NCBI GenBank assembly: GCA_015057055.1
Contig: SVFE01000010.1
Location: forward strand, 1-55,623
Reading direction: 5' to 3'
Source of the DNA: Lachnospiraceae bacterium
GTDB lineage: Bacteria; Bacillota; Clostridia; Lachnospirales; Lachnospiraceae
Length of the DNA stretch: 55,623 nucleotides
Shown: piece by piece, positions 45,354 to 54,420 of the stretch
Position numbering within the stretch: position 1 is the stretch's first letter
How the letters are laid out: each line of letters begins with the position of its first letter
Translations under genes and position numbers: made by a program
The notes under the pieces: model-generated
Database searches by the model: none
The model's input: the letters and a program-made list of their open reading frames with translations, nothing else
What the model was told of the DNA's origin: nothing

Positions 45354-45761
45354 ATGCTGAATGAATCCAGAATAAAACTGATGACCAAGATGGCATCTTA
45401 TGAAGCCAACGAGGGAAAAAAGAATATGGCAATCGGTACCTATTTCAAAGGAGATTATATCGGTAAGGAAGTAATGAAATCCATAATCTACGCCACGATA
45501 GCCTATGTACTTGTGTTTGCGTTGTATGTATGTTATGACTTTGAATTCTTCATGCAGGACATTTACAAACTGGACCTGCTGGAATTCGGAAAAAGTATCA
45601 TCGTGCAATATTTGAAATTGGTTGTAGGATACGGAATGATTACATATATTGTGTATGCATTACGTTATCAGAGCGCGCGAAGGAGCCTTCGGTGCTACTA
45701 CAATAATTTGAGAAGATTAAACTCCATGTATCGAAAAGAAGAACAGGAGAAGAATAAATAA
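45354..45761 (+). CDS. Small two-pass membrane protein of unknown function
   Basis: A 135-residue protein not recognised. Two hydrophobic segments are seen, about residues 44-65 (IIYATIAYVLVFALYVCYD) and 88-105 (LKLVVGYGMITYIVYAL), so both ends are probably in the cytosol. The basic C-terminal tail (RRSLRCYYNNLRRLNSMYRK) could bind nucleic acid or lipid. It ends 14 bp before another membrane protein gene and the two lead into cdaA. AAAGGA precedes ATG. Confidence 0.72.
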   Translation: MLNESRIKLMTKMASYEANEGKKNMAIGTYFKGDYIGKEVMKSIIYATIAYVLVFALYVCYDFEFFMQDIYKLDLLEFGKSIIVQYLKLVVGYGMITYIVYALRYQSARRSLRCYYNNLRRLNSMYRKEEQEKNK

Positions 45762-45774
45762 AGGAATTATTATC

Positions 45775-47013
45775 ATGACACAGTTACTAGTAATTAGAGA
45801 AACCATACAAAGTTTTATCGGGAAATACGAGAATTATTTCCGGCCGGCATCGAAATTTGCGTTATGTCTGATTTCGCTTCTTATGATTAACGGAAGCATT
45901 GGTTATACGGAGAAAATTACCGGACTGGCAGTGGTGTTAATTGTATCACTGCTCTGTTCTTTCCTTCCGATTAACACGATTGTAGTTGCGTCCGCACTGT
46001 TCGTGTTATTGCATTTGTATACGTTGTCGTTGGAAAGCGTCATTGTTGTGGGAGCATTGATGATGCTTATGTTTTTGTTGTATTTCCGGTTTACGCCGAA
46101 GGATACGATTTTGTTATTGCTGACACCGCTTTGTTTTGTCTTGAAAATCCCTTACGTGATTCCTTTGGCGGCAGGGCTCGTTGCAGCACCTTCTGCAGTG
46201 ATTTCCGTAGGCTGCGGTGTGGTGATGTATTACATGTTGTCCTATATTTCCGCGAATACGGTTGTTTTAGCCGGCGGAGTTTCGGGAGAAATGCTGGCTA
46301 AAATTAAATTCCTAATCGATGAACTTTTGTTTAACCGGGAAATGCTGATGGTGGTTATTTCTTTTGCGATTACCATTATTACGGTGAACATAATTCGCAG
46401 ATTGTCCGTGGATTACGCATGGGACATCGCCATCGTAACGGGTGCCCTGATGAACATTTTGATTATCCTGATTGGAGACTTGAAGTTCGGAACCTACATT
46501 TCGATTGTTGGACTGATTTTCGGAAGCATCGTGGGAGTGGCAATTGTAATTGTTCTTAAGTTTTTTGCGTTTAACGTGGATTACAGCAGGACGGAGCATG
46601 TCCAGTTTGAGGATGATGAATACTACTACTATGTGAAGGCGGTGCCGAAAAACACCCTTTCGTTGGCGGATAAAAAGATTAAAAAGATCAAAGGGCAGAG
46701 TGGACAGAAGCCGCAAAGTTCCGTAAAAAGAGAAGGCTCGGGCCGTATCCCGGCAGAAGGAAAAGATGCAACCGAGTATCGTGTGCGACGTTCTGCCACA
46801 AGAGAAAATGAAAGAAGCAATTCCTCCGGCAATAAAAGCGGAACAAAGCGCATTATATTACCGGATGAAGATTTGAACGCGATAAATGTTTCGGCCGGTG
46901 TTCGGGAAGAAGCCGCTTCCCGTCGACAGGACCGTAACGGCATGACCAGCATTGAACGTGCTGCCGCGGCCAAGGCAAGAAGTGAGAGAGAGGAACGAAA
47001 CAGAAGACAATAG
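45775..47013 (+). CDS. Polytopic membrane protein with disordered basic tail, upstream of cdaA
   Basis: A 412-residue protein not recognised. Residues 1-270 contain eight or more hydrophobic segments with a charged break near 170-200; residues 280-412 are hydrophilic, rich in R, K, S and E, and look disordered. A tyrosine run (DDEYYYYVKAVPK) follows the last membrane segment. There is no transporter or enzyme motif. The gene sits between the small two-pass protein and cdaA (49-bp gap with GGAGAT), so a link to c-di-AMP control of turgor or wall synthesis is an attractive inference only. Confidence 0.72.
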   Translation: MTQLLVIRETIQSFIGKYENYFRPASKFALCLISLLMINGSIGYTEKITGLAVVLIVSLLCSFLPINTIVVASALFVLLHLYTLSLESVIVVGALMMLMFLLYFRFTPKDTILLLLTPLCFVLKIPYVIPLAAGLVAAPSAVISVGCGVVMYYMLSYISANTVVLAGGVSGEMLAKIKFLIDELLFNREMLMVVISFAITIITVNIIRRLSVDYAWDIAIVTGALMNILIILIGDLKFGTYISIVGLIFGSIVGVAIVIVLKFFAFNVDYSRTEHVQFEDDEYYYYVKAVPKNTLSLADKKIKKIKGQSGQKPQSSVKREGSGRIPAEGKDATEYRVRRSATRENERSNSSGNKSGTKRIILPDEDLNAINVSAGVREEAASRRQDRNGMTSIERAAAAKARSEREERNRRQ

Positions 47014-47061
47014 TTTTGTTCAGAATGAAAAAGTTTAATGTAAAAGGAAGAGTAGGAGATA

Positions 47062-47943
47062 ATGTTAGAACAATTTGGTGCATTTGTAGAACAATATTTG
47101 TCACATATGCCCGACATTCGTATTACGGATGTCGTTGAGATTCTTATTATCTCTTTTGTTGTTTATCACATCATGGTTTGGGTGAGGAATACAAAGGCAT
47201 GGTCTTTGCTTAAGGGACTCATTGTAATCCTCGGTTTTCTTTTGATTGCAGCTATCTTCAATATGAACACGATTTTATGGATTGCAGAGAACTGTCTTTC
47301 CATCGCGGTTATTGCGATTGTAGTTGTGTTGCAACCGGAGCTTCGTCGTGCGCTGGAGCAATTAGGCAAGAAAAATATACTTTCTTCTTTTATCAGTTCC
47401 GAAGGCAACCGGCAGGAAGGCCGTTTTTCGGACCATACGATTGATGAGATTGTAAAAGCTGCATTTGCCATGGGACGTACCAGAACCGGTGCTCTTATGG
47501 TGCTGGAAAGAAACGAGACCCTTGTGGAATATGAAAAGACGGGAATTGTTATTGACGCGGTTGTGTCCAGCCAGTTGTTAATAAATATTTTTGAACATAA
47601 CACCCCCTTGCATGATGGCGCGGTTATCATCCGCGGGGATCGTGTAATGTCTGCCACCTGTTATTTGCCTTTGTCGGATAACCGTTCTTTGAGCAAAGCA
47701 TTGGGAACGAGACATCGTGCGGCAGTAGGTATTTCTGAGGCGACGGATTCGCTTACCGTCATTGTTTCGGAAGAAAACGGAAAAGTCAGCGTTGCATACG
47801 GCGGTGAATTATTTAGCGGATTAAATCAGGAGGGATTGCGGGAAAAACTGGAAATGGTACAGGATAAACCGGCAGAAGAGGTAAAGAAAGGCTGGAGAAA
47901 TAAAGTGAAGGGGGACAGAAATGAAAAAAAAGCTGACGAATAA
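47062..47943 (+). CDS. cdaA: Diadenylate cyclase CdaA
   Basis: A 293-residue membrane enzyme that makes c-di-AMP from two ATP. Three N-terminal membrane segments (about 23-100) precede the DAC domain with the catalytic D185 in LHDGAVIIRG and R217-H218-R219 in GTRHRAAVG. Length and layout match CdaA/DacA. The last 23 bp overlap cdaR, whose product regulates it, and glmM follows; this cdaA-cdaR-glmM order is one of the most conserved in Firmicutes. Confidence 0.96.
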   Translation: MLEQFGAFVEQYLSHMPDIRITDVVEILIISFVVYHIMVWVRNTKAWSLLKGLIVILGFLLIAAIFNMNTILWIAENCLSIAVIAIVVVLQPELRRALEQLGKKNILSSFISSEGNRQEGRFSDHTIDEIVKAAFAMGRTRTGALMVLERNETLVEYEKTGIVIDAVVSSQLLINIFEHNTPLHDGAVIIRGDRVMSATCYLPLSDNRSLSKALGTRHRAAVGISEATDSLTVIVSEENGKVSVAYGGELFSGLNQEGLREKLEMVQDKPAEEVKKGWRNKVKGDRNEKKADE

Positions 47944-49225
47944 TTTGGGCTTGAAATTGCTGGCTGTCTTCGTTTCCTTTGCCCTTTGGCTGATTGTCGT
48001 AAATTATGACGATCCGGTGATTTCAAATTCCTACAGCGGTATTTCGGTAGAAATCATTAACGCGGATTCCCTTACGGACCAAGGAAAAGTATATGAAGTT
48101 CTGAATAATACGGATACCATAAGTGTAACCATAACGGGAAAACGTTCTGTGGTGGAATCCATCAGCCGGGAAAATATCCGCGCGATTGCCGACATGGAAG
48201 ACCTTACAATTATGAATACGGTCGGAATTCAACTTTCTACGAATAAAAACTATAATCAGTTGGATAGTATAGAAACAGAGCAGGGTGTGTTGGAGCTTGC
48301 CATTGAAGATTTGAAAGAAATCAACATGCCGATTAATATGGTGGTGGCGGGAGAACCGGCAGAAAATTACATTGTGGGTAATATTTCCACCAACCAAAAC
48401 ACAGTGAAGATTTCCGGCCCGGAATCCGTGGTATCGCAGATTGCCAGAGTAGTAAGTGAGGTCAATGTGTCAGGAAGAACCTCCGATATTACAACGACGG
48501 CCGAAGTAAGACTTTATGATGCCAACGGTAACATTATCGAACATCCCAATCTTTCATTGAGTACGCGAAATATCAATGTGAGTGCGGAGATTCTCGCGAC
48601 CAAAGCGGTGGAAATTGTATATAACTATTCCGGTATTTTGGAAGAAGGATATATTATTTCGGATGATATCACGGCCGATCGTATGGCAGTGTATCTGGCG
48701 GGCAGACCGTCTGCCTTAGACAGCATTAATACATTGGAAATTCCGGCTACGGCAATTAATGTGGACGGACAAAATGAAACCTTCACGGTGACGGTAGATT
48801 TGGACCGTTATCTTCCGGACGGAATTATTCTTGCAGAAAGTGATTTTGACGGCAGGGTAGCTGTGACGGTGCCCATTGCAGCGACGATTACAAGGACACT
48901 CAGTGTTCCCTTGGCGAATGTTTCGGTGAACCATGTTCCCAATGGTTATCAGGCAGAACTTATGATAAGCAGTGATAATGTATCGGAACACGAAGGAGAA
49001 ATGGTACGATTTGATGTGGTTGCGGTAGGACTTCCGGCTTCGTTTACGGATGTTACGGGAAGAGCAGTATATGCATCGGTAGATATCAATGATTATCTGA
49101 CTTCCATTGATCAGACGGAATTGACAGAGGGTGTGTACCGCATGGAATTGACATTCTATCTGCCGGAGGGTATCGAACTTACAGACACATATTATGTGGA
49201 TGTGAAGATAGAAGCAGTGGAGTAA
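47921..49225 (+). CDS. cdaR: CdaA regulator CdaR (YbbR-domain protein)
   Basis: A 434-residue protein anchored by one N-terminal membrane segment (LGLKLLAVFVSFALWLIVVN) and facing outside the cell, with about four YbbR repeats; phrases such as VKISGPESVVSQIARV and MAVYLAGRPSALDSI are typical of the repeat. CdaR contacts CdaA through the membrane and modulates c-di-AMP synthesis. The gene overlaps cdaA by 23 bp, which fits a fixed stoichiometry. Confidence 0.93.
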   Translation: MKKKLTNNLGLKLLAVFVSFALWLIVVNYDDPVISNSYSGISVEIINADSLTDQGKVYEVLNNTDTISVTITGKRSVVESISRENIRAIADMEDLTIMNTVGIQLSTNKNYNQLDSIETEQGVLELAIEDLKEINMPINMVVAGEPAENYIVGNISTNQNTVKISGPESVVSQIARVVSEVNVSGRTSDITTTAEVRLYDANGNIIEHPNLSLSTRNINVSAEILATKAVEIVYNYSGILEEGYIISDDITADRMAVYLAGRPSALDSINTLEIPATAINVDGQNETFTVTVDLDRYLPDGIILAESDFDGRVAVTVPIAATITRTLSVPLANVSVNHVPNGYQAELMISSDNVSEHEGEMVRFDVVAVGLPASFTDVTGRAVYASVDINDYLTSIDQTELTEGVYRMELTFYLPEGIELTDTYYVDVKIEAVE

Positions 49226-49256
49226 CTGCAAAAAAATAGCTAAAGGAGCAACATTT

Positions 49257-50606
49257 ATGGCAAGATTATTTGGAACAGACGGAGTAAGAGGCGTAGCAAA
49301 TGAGGAACTGACACCGCTTTTGGCCATGCAACTCGGGCAGGCGGGAGCAACGGTTTTGACAAAGGAAAAAGCACACAAGCCGACCATTATGGTAGGGTGT
49401 GACACCAGAATTTCCGGTGATATGCTGGCCAATGCGCTTATGGCAGGTGTATGTTCTGTAGGAGCCAATGCAGTTTATGTCGGAGTAGTACCGACTCCTG
49501 CGGTTGCTTATTTGACTAGAAGATATAGAGTGGATGCTGGCGTTGTGATTTCTGCATCCCATAATCCGGTGGAATTCAACGGTATCAAGTTTTTTGACGG
49601 AAATGGCTACAAGCTTCCGGATGCAATGGAAGATGAAATTGAGGCATATATCCGTAACGATATGAAGGGAATCAAATTTGCTACCGGTTCCCGTGTGGGA
49701 AAAATTAAGTATCGTACCGATGCCAGAGAAGAATACATCAACCATGCCATTAAGGCAGTGCCCATTGAATTGGATGGTATGAAAATCGTGGTGGATTGCG
49801 CAGAAGGCGCTTCGTTCTATACTTCTGTGGAAGCGCTGAAAGAGCTGGGAGCTAATGTGATTTCGATTCATAATAATCCGGACGGAACTAATATCAATGC
49901 AAACTGTGGTTCTACCCATATGGAAGAATTACAGGCGAGAGTAGTATTTGAGAAGGCGGATATCGGTATTGCGTTTGACGGTGATGCAGACCGTATGCTT
50001 GCGGTGGATGAAAACGGTAAGGTGGTTGACGGCGATCAGATTATGGCGATTGTAGGTAATTTTATGAAGAGCCAAGGTCGTCTGAAACAGGATAAAATTA
50101 TAGTGACAGTAATGAGTAATCTGGGATTCTCGCTGATGGCGAAGGAGAATGGTATTGATATTGATCAGACAAAGGTCGGTGATCGGTATGTACTAGAGCA
50201 CATGAAGGAAGTTGGTGCGAACCTGGGTGGTGAGCAGTCCGGACATATCATTTTCTTGGATGAAAACACAACCGGTGACGGTCTTTTATCTGCGTTGCAT
50301 TTGCTTGAGGTTATGGTTTCTACCAAGAAGAAATTATCAGAACTTGCTGCCATTATGGAAGTGCTTCCGCAGGCGCTGGTTAATGCAAAAGTTCCGAATC
50401 ATAAAAAAGACAGTTATATGGAATATCCGGAAATTGCAGAGGCAATTGATACTTTGACGAAGAAGTTTGACGGAGAAGGCAGGGTGTTGATTCGACCTTC
50501 CGGAACAGAACCGATGGTTCGTGTTATGATTGAAGGAAAAGATCAGAAAATGATTGAAGAAGAGGCCAAGAAATTGGCAGAGCTGATTACCAACACCGTA
50601 TTGTAA
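49257..50606 (+). CDS. glmM: Phosphoglucosamine mutase GlmM
   Basis: A 449-residue cytosolic enzyme that converts glucosamine-6-phosphate to glucosamine-1-phosphate for UDP-GlcNAc and wall synthesis. Motifs: RLFGTDGVRGVANEELTP, the phosphoserine loop VISASHNPVEFNG with S101, the metal loop FDGDADRMLAVD, GGEQSGHIIF and the phosphate-binding RPSGTEPMVRVM. GlmM also binds and inhibits CdaA in Firmicutes, so it closes the c-di-AMP operon. AAAGGAG precedes ATG. Confidence 0.97.
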   Translation: MARLFGTDGVRGVANEELTPLLAMQLGQAGATVLTKEKAHKPTIMVGCDTRISGDMLANALMAGVCSVGANAVYVGVVPTPAVAYLTRRYRVDAGVVISASHNPVEFNGIKFFDGNGYKLPDAMEDEIEAYIRNDMKGIKFATGSRVGKIKYRTDAREEYINHAIKAVPIELDGMKIVVDCAEGASFYTSVEALKELGANVISIHNNPDGTNINANCGSTHMEELQARVVFEKADIGIAFDGDADRMLAVDENGKVVDGDQIMAIVGNFMKSQGRLKQDKIIVTVMSNLGFSLMAKENGIDIDQTKVGDRYVLEHMKEVGANLGGEQSGHIIFLDENTTGDGLLSALHLLEVMVSTKKKLSELAAIMEVLPQALVNAKVPNHKKDSYMEYPEIAEAIDTLTKKFDGEGRVLIRPSGTEPMVRVMIEGKDQKMIEEEAKKLAELITNTVL

Positions 50607-50625
50607 TATATTTCCCGCGTGATAC

Positions 50626-50654
50626 TTGTGAAAAAAAGGTGGGAGTGTTATAAT
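50626..50654 (+). promoter_or_regulatory. Promoter of the HPr gene
   Basis: TTGTGA at 50626-50631, a 17-bp spacer and TATAAT at 50649-50654. A leader of about 110 nt follows. It contains a possible 16-codon reading frame (50667-50717) without a clear ribosome site and a repeated GTATCGG, neither convincing. Confidence 0.72.
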
Positions 50655-50773
50655 AACAGAAGTGAGATGAGGAGAAAAACGATATCTGTATCGGGAGAAG
50701 GGATTGGTATCGGATAAAGTCTCATATGGGGTAAATGAAAGGCAAAAAACGATGATTGGAGGGAAATTCTACT

Positions 50774-51037
50774 ATGGTAAGCCAAAAGGTTACGATTAAA
50801 AATCCAACAGGCCTACACCTACGGCCGGCAGGAAACCTATGTAAAGAAGCGATGCGTTTTCGTTCGCTGATTACATTTACATTTAAAGATAATACTGCGA
50901 ATGCGAAGAGTGTACTTAGTGTGCTCGGCGCATGTGTTAAGTGTGGCGATGAAATAGAGTTCGTGTGCGAAGGTGAGGATGAAGAAGAAGCATTGAAGAG
51001 CCTTGTGGAAGCAATCGAAAACGGACTCGGAGAGTAA
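50774..51037 (+). CDS. ptsH: Phosphocarrier protein HPr
   Basis: An 87-residue PTS phosphocarrier. H15 in TGLHLRPAGN is the phosphorylated histidine and S46 in NAKSVLSVLGA is the HPr kinase site; both fall at the canonical positions, supporting the start at 50774 (GGAGGG 10 bp before). The loop reads HLRPA rather than the common HARPA, a mild variation. It stands alone between its promoter and a strong terminator, apart from ptsI. Compare the HPr-like protein at 7672, which lacks the histidine. Confidence 0.92.
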   Translation: MVSQKVTIKNPTGLHLRPAGNLCKEAMRFRSLITFTFKDNTANAKSVLSVLGACVKCGDEIEFVCEGEDEEEALKSLVEAIENGLGE

Positions 51038-51052
51038 GATGAAAGTCTAGGT

Positions 51053-51080
51053 AAAATGGCCCGCTATAGGGCCATTTTTT
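51053..51080 (+). terminator. Terminator after HPr
   Basis: A perfect 10-bp stem AAAATGGCCC / GGGCCATTTT with loop GCTATA and a T tail. Confidence 0.92.
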
Positions 51081-51122
51081 ATTCGTTTATTCCCGAAACG
51101 CTATGGGCGTAGGAGAGAATAC

Positions 51123-51150
51123 TTGAAACGGAAAGTTTAATTACTAAATT
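51123..51150 (+). promoter_or_regulatory. Possible promoter of leuA
   Basis: TTGAAA, a 16-bp spacer and TAAATT, ending 14 bp before the leuA start. The -10 is a poor match. There is no room for a T-box leader between the HPr terminator and the gene. Confidence 0.35.
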
Positions 51151-51164
51151 AGTGGAGGAGTAAA

Positions 51165-52844
51165 ATGTTAAATTATAAGCGTTATCAAAAGAATCCGGTG
51201 GAACACTTCCCGGAGCGTACCTGGCCGAACAAGGAAATTACAAAGGCACCGGTTTGGTGTAGTGTGGATTTGCGTGACGGTAATCAGGCGCTGATTGACC
51301 CCATGGTGGTTACGGAAAAGATTGAAATGTTCCAGTATCTGGTGAAGCTTGGATTTAAGGAAATTGAAGTCGGTTTTCCGGCAGCCAGCCAGATTGAATT
51401 TGACTTTTTGCGTCAGCTCATTGAAAGGAAATTAATTCCCGATGATGTAAAGGTGCAGGTATTAACCCAGTGCAGAGAAGAGTTGATTGACCGTACCTTT
51501 GAATCCATTCAGGGATGCAAACAGGCGATTGTACATATTTACAATTCCACATCAACGCTGCAAAGAGACGTTGTGTTCGGAATGGATAAACAGCAGATCA
51601 TTGATATTGCCATCAAGGGAACGGAGATGGTTAAGGAACGTGCAGCAAAATTTGACGGAAATATTATCTTGGAATATTCCCCAGAGAGCTTTACAGGAAC
51701 GGAACTGGATTTCTCCCTGGAGATTTGTACGGCAGTGCAGAAAGCATGGGGCCCCACAAAGGAAAATCCCATGATTATCAATCTTCCTTCCACCGTAGAG
51801 ATGACGACCCCCAATGTTTTTGCGGATCGTATCGAATGGATGGATAAGAATTTTGAAAACCGTGAAAGCATTATTCTTAGCGTTCATCCCCACAATGACC
51901 GGGGAACCGGCGTGGCAGCAGCAGAGCTGGCACTTCTTGCCGGTGCAGACCGAATCGAAGGAACCTTGTTTGGCAACGGAGAAAGAACCGGTAACGTAGA
52001 TATCGTCAATATTGCTTACAACATGTTCTCTCAGGGAATTGACCCGGAACTGGAATTGGACAATGTAAATGAAATTATCGAACTCTATGAGAGATGTTGC
52101 AAGATTCCCATTCACCCGAGACATCCTTATGCAGGTAAGTTGGTATTCACAGCATTTTCCGGCTCGCACCAGGACGCAATCAACAAGGGCGTGCAGGCAA
52201 TGCATGACCGTAACAGAGAGCATTGGCAGGTGCCGTATCTTCCCATTGATCCTGCAGATATCGGAAGAGAGTATGAGCCGATTGTACGAATCAATTCCCA
52301 GTCCGGAAAGGGCGGCATTGCTTTCGTTATGAATACCTATTACGGATTCAAATTACCCAAGGGAATGCACAGAGAATTCGCAGATGTTATTCAGGCACTT
52401 TCCGAGAAGCAGGGTGAGGTTTCACCGGAAACCATCATGGAAAAATTCCGAGAGGAATATCTGCTTAAGAAAGAGCCCATTCACTTCCGCAAGTTGAAAG
52501 TGGATGATATGTCCGGCGAGACGGAATCCGAATTTGATACAAGAGTAACAGTATCCTATACCGACCGCGAAAAAGAGAGAAGTTTTGTGGCAGTTGGTAA
52601 CGGTCCTTTGGATGCGGTGCAACGCGGTTTGATGGAGACATTCAACATCAACATCAAGATTTTGGATTACGAACAGCACGCATTGCAGAGCGGTTCCAAT
52701 TCACAGGCGGCGGCATACATCCATATGTTAGATTCGGATAGCGGAAATGTAACCTACGGTGTTGGTGTAAGCTCCAACATCACCAGAGCTTCCGTCCGAG
52801 CTATTTTCTCCGCACTCAATCGTTTGGGCCTGGGTGAAAAATAA
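51165..52844 (+). CDS. leuA: 2-Isopropylmalate synthase LeuA
   Basis: A 559-residue enzyme of leucine synthesis that joins acetyl-CoA and 2-oxoisovalerate. The start NYKRYQKNPVEHFPERTWPN, and the catalytic motif VWCSVDLRDGNQALIDPM belong to the longer LeuA type (about 560 residues) also found in Actinobacteria and fungi. HPHNDRGTGVAAAELALLAG and LFGNGERTGNVD complete the barrel, and a C-terminal LeuA dimer domain (about 440-559) supplies feedback inhibition by leucine. GGAGGAG lies before ATG. No leuB, leuC or leuD follows, so the pathway genes are elsewhere. Confidence 0.95.
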   Translation: MLNYKRYQKNPVEHFPERTWPNKEITKAPVWCSVDLRDGNQALIDPMVVTEKIEMFQYLVKLGFKEIEVGFPAASQIEFDFLRQLIERKLIPDDVKVQVLTQCREELIDRTFESIQGCKQAIVHIYNSTSTLQRDVVFGMDKQQIIDIAIKGTEMVKERAAKFDGNIILEYSPESFTGTELDFSLEICTAVQKAWGPTKENPMIINLPSTVEMTTPNVFADRIEWMDKNFENRESIILSVHPHNDRGTGVAAAELALLAGADRIEGTLFGNGERTGNVDIVNIAYNMFSQGIDPELELDNVNEIIELYERCCKIPIHPRHPYAGKLVFTAFSGSHQDAINKGVQAMHDRNREHWQVPYLPIDPADIGREYEPIVRINSQSGKGGIAFVMNTYYGFKLPKGMHREFADVIQALSEKQGEVSPETIMEKFREEYLLKKEPIHFRKLKVDDMSGETESEFDTRVTVSYTDREKERSFVAVGNGPLDAVQRGLMETFNINIKILDYEQHALQSGSNSQAAAYIHMLDSDSGNVTYGVGVSSNITRASVRAIFSALNRLGLGEK

Positions 52845-52856
52845 ATACAAAAAGCG

Positions 52857-52895
52857 AGGGACAGATCCACGGATTTGTCCCTTATTTGTTTATTC
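52857..52895 (+). terminator. Terminator after leuA
   Basis: A 12-bp stem AGGGACAGATCC / GGATTTGTCCCT (one G-U pair) with a two-base centre and a T-rich tail TATTTGTTTATTC. Confidence 0.88.
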
Positions 52896-52990
52896 TTTTT
52901 GGAAAAAATAGTAAAATGAAACAAGCGGGATGGATTGAATAAAACAAAGGAAATGAAACAGGGAAGAAATAGGAACAGGAGGAGTGCAAT

Positions 52991-53782
52991 ATGGATCATT
53001 TTGTTGATGAACGGGATTACAAATTATTAGAGGGTGACAAATATACTTTTTTCGTGCTGCGTCGCATTATTGACGGACCCTGTAAATTGTTGCTTTCGGA
53101 TCATGAACGTTTGATTATTTGCTTTTCGGAGGAACCCTATCCGACTTGGATATGGACACCGGATGATGTGACAGAAGAGGAAATGGAGAATGCATATTTG
53201 CTCTTAAAGGAAAACAATTTGATTACTGAAGAACATACTTTTAATATGAAATACGAACTTTTGGATTATTTTATTAACAGAGCTTTAAAAGACGGAATTT
53301 CTTTGGCGCTTAAACTCAATATGTATGCGTACGACTGCTTCAAGCCGCTGCAGCCGAAAAAAACGGCGGAAGGCGAAATCTGTAAATGCGAAAGGGAGCA
53401 TACGGAAGAACTTGCCGATTTTATTGAAGAGTTTCATGAAGAAACGGGTGTTGACCGAATGGACCGCGCGGGATGCCTGGAGCATGCAAAGGTGAAAATA
53501 GAGGAAGGAAAAACATTTTTTTGGAAGGATGGGCAGGGAAATCATGTGGCGTCCTGCTCGTACAATTTACAGGGGGAACTGGCTAGTGTAAATTTGGTAT
53601 ATACGAAGCCGGAGCATCGGAGAAAACATTATGCAGAGCATCTTGTTTATCAGGTATCTAAGCTGGTAACGGATGCGGGCTACATTCCGATGCTTTACAC
53701 AAATGCGGATTATAAGGCATCGAATGCCTGCTATGAGAAGATTGGTTACGTCCTTCGCGGAAAATTGTGTTCCGTAGGATGA
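52991..53782 (+). CDS. GNAT family N-acetyltransferase
   Basis: A 263-residue protein with an acidic N-terminal domain of about 125 residues and a C-terminal GNAT domain. The acetyl-CoA binding string is VNLVYTKPEHRRKHYAEHLV and YTNADYKASNACYEKIGYVL is the last GNAT motif. The substrate is unknown. A GGAGGAG ribosome site lies before ATG. It is followed 14 bp later by a second GNAT gene of different sequence, so two acetyl transfers may be linked. Confidence 0.88.
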   Translation: MDHFVDERDYKLLEGDKYTFFVLRRIIDGPCKLLLSDHERLIICFSEEPYPTWIWTPDDVTEEEMENAYLLLKENNLITEEHTFNMKYELLDYFINRALKDGISLALKLNMYAYDCFKPLQPKKTAEGEICKCEREHTEELADFIEEFHEETGVDRMDRAGCLEHAKVKIEEGKTFFWKDGQGNHVASCSYNLQGELASVNLVYTKPEHRRKHYAEHLVYQVSKLVTDAGYIPMLYTNADYKASNACYEKIGYVLRGKLCSVG

Positions 53783-53796
53783 TTTTGGAGAAAAAT

Positions 53797-54288
53797 ATGA
53801 ACATAATAGTACAAAAATATGAAAAAAATGATTTAAATGAAATGATAGAAATTTGGAATGAAATTGTGGAAGAAGGAAATGCGTTTCCGCAGGAGGAATT
53901 ATTAAATCTTGAAAGCGGGGCCGAATTTTTTGCATCGCAAACATATACCGGCGTTGCAAAGGACGGTGAAACAGGGAAAATTTACGGTCTTTACATTTTG
54001 CATCCAAATAATATCGGCCGGTGCGGTCATATTTGCAACGCCAGCTATGCTGTTTTGAAGGAGAGCCGGGGACTGCATATCGGAGAAAAATTAGTTTTGG
54101 ATTGTATGGAGCAAGGGCGAGCGCATGGTTTTTCCCTATTGCAATTTAATGCAGTGGTTGCAACCAATGTGCATGCCAGACATTTGTACGAACGTCTGGG
54201 CTTTACGCAATTAGGTACAATACCAAAGGGCTTTCGGATGAAAAACGGAACTTATGAGGATATTTGCCCGTATTATCATGCGTTATGA
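53797..54288 (+). CDS. GNAT family N-acetyltransferase
   Basis: A 163-residue single-domain acetyltransferase of the phosphinothricin/SpeG-like shape. Typical parts are ICNASYAVLKESRGLHIGEK (acetyl-CoA loop) and NVHARHLYERLGFTQLGTIP. The start at 53797 has TTGGAG 6 bp upstream; an in-frame GTG ten codons earlier lies inside the first GNAT gene. Substrate unknown. Confidence 0.88.
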   Translation: MNIIVQKYEKNDLNEMIEIWNEIVEEGNAFPQEELLNLESGAEFFASQTYTGVAKDGETGKIYGLYILHPNNIGRCGHICNASYAVLKESRGLHIGEKLVLDCMEQGRAHGFSLLQFNAVVATNVHARHLYERLGFTQLGTIPKGFRMKNGTYEDICPYYHAL

Positions 54289-54317
54289 CCGGAGAATAAA
54301 GTTCGGTCGTATCGTCC

Positions 54318-54364
54318 CAACCACCGGTTGAGTCCGCATATTTGGGGCATTTCAACCATCGGTT
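54318..54364. promoter_or_regulatory. Paired palindromes, possible operators of the XRE-type regulator
   Basis: CAACCACCGGTT (54318-54329) and CAACCATCGGTT (54353-54364) are 35 bp apart from start to start. Each contains the palindrome AACC-N3-GGTT. They lie 57-100 bp before the regulator gene, a usual place for operators. Confidence 0.45.
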
Positions 54365-54420
54365 CGTGTAAATGAAGGCAATGTTTTTGTATTGTAAATG
54401 ATGAAAGGAGGGTTCCCGAA

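Noticed and set aside
50667-50717. 16-codon ORF in the HPr leader
   Set aside because: No convincing ribosome site and a composition without features; mentioned only under the promoter entry.
51060-51164. T-box or leucine attenuator before leuA
   Set aside because: The space after the HPr terminator is about 85 bp, with no specifier loop, T-box sequence or leucine-rich leader peptide.
52886-52990. Promoter for the first GNAT gene
   Set aside because: TAAAAT near 52910 could be a -10, but no -35 is present at a usable distance; left unannotated.
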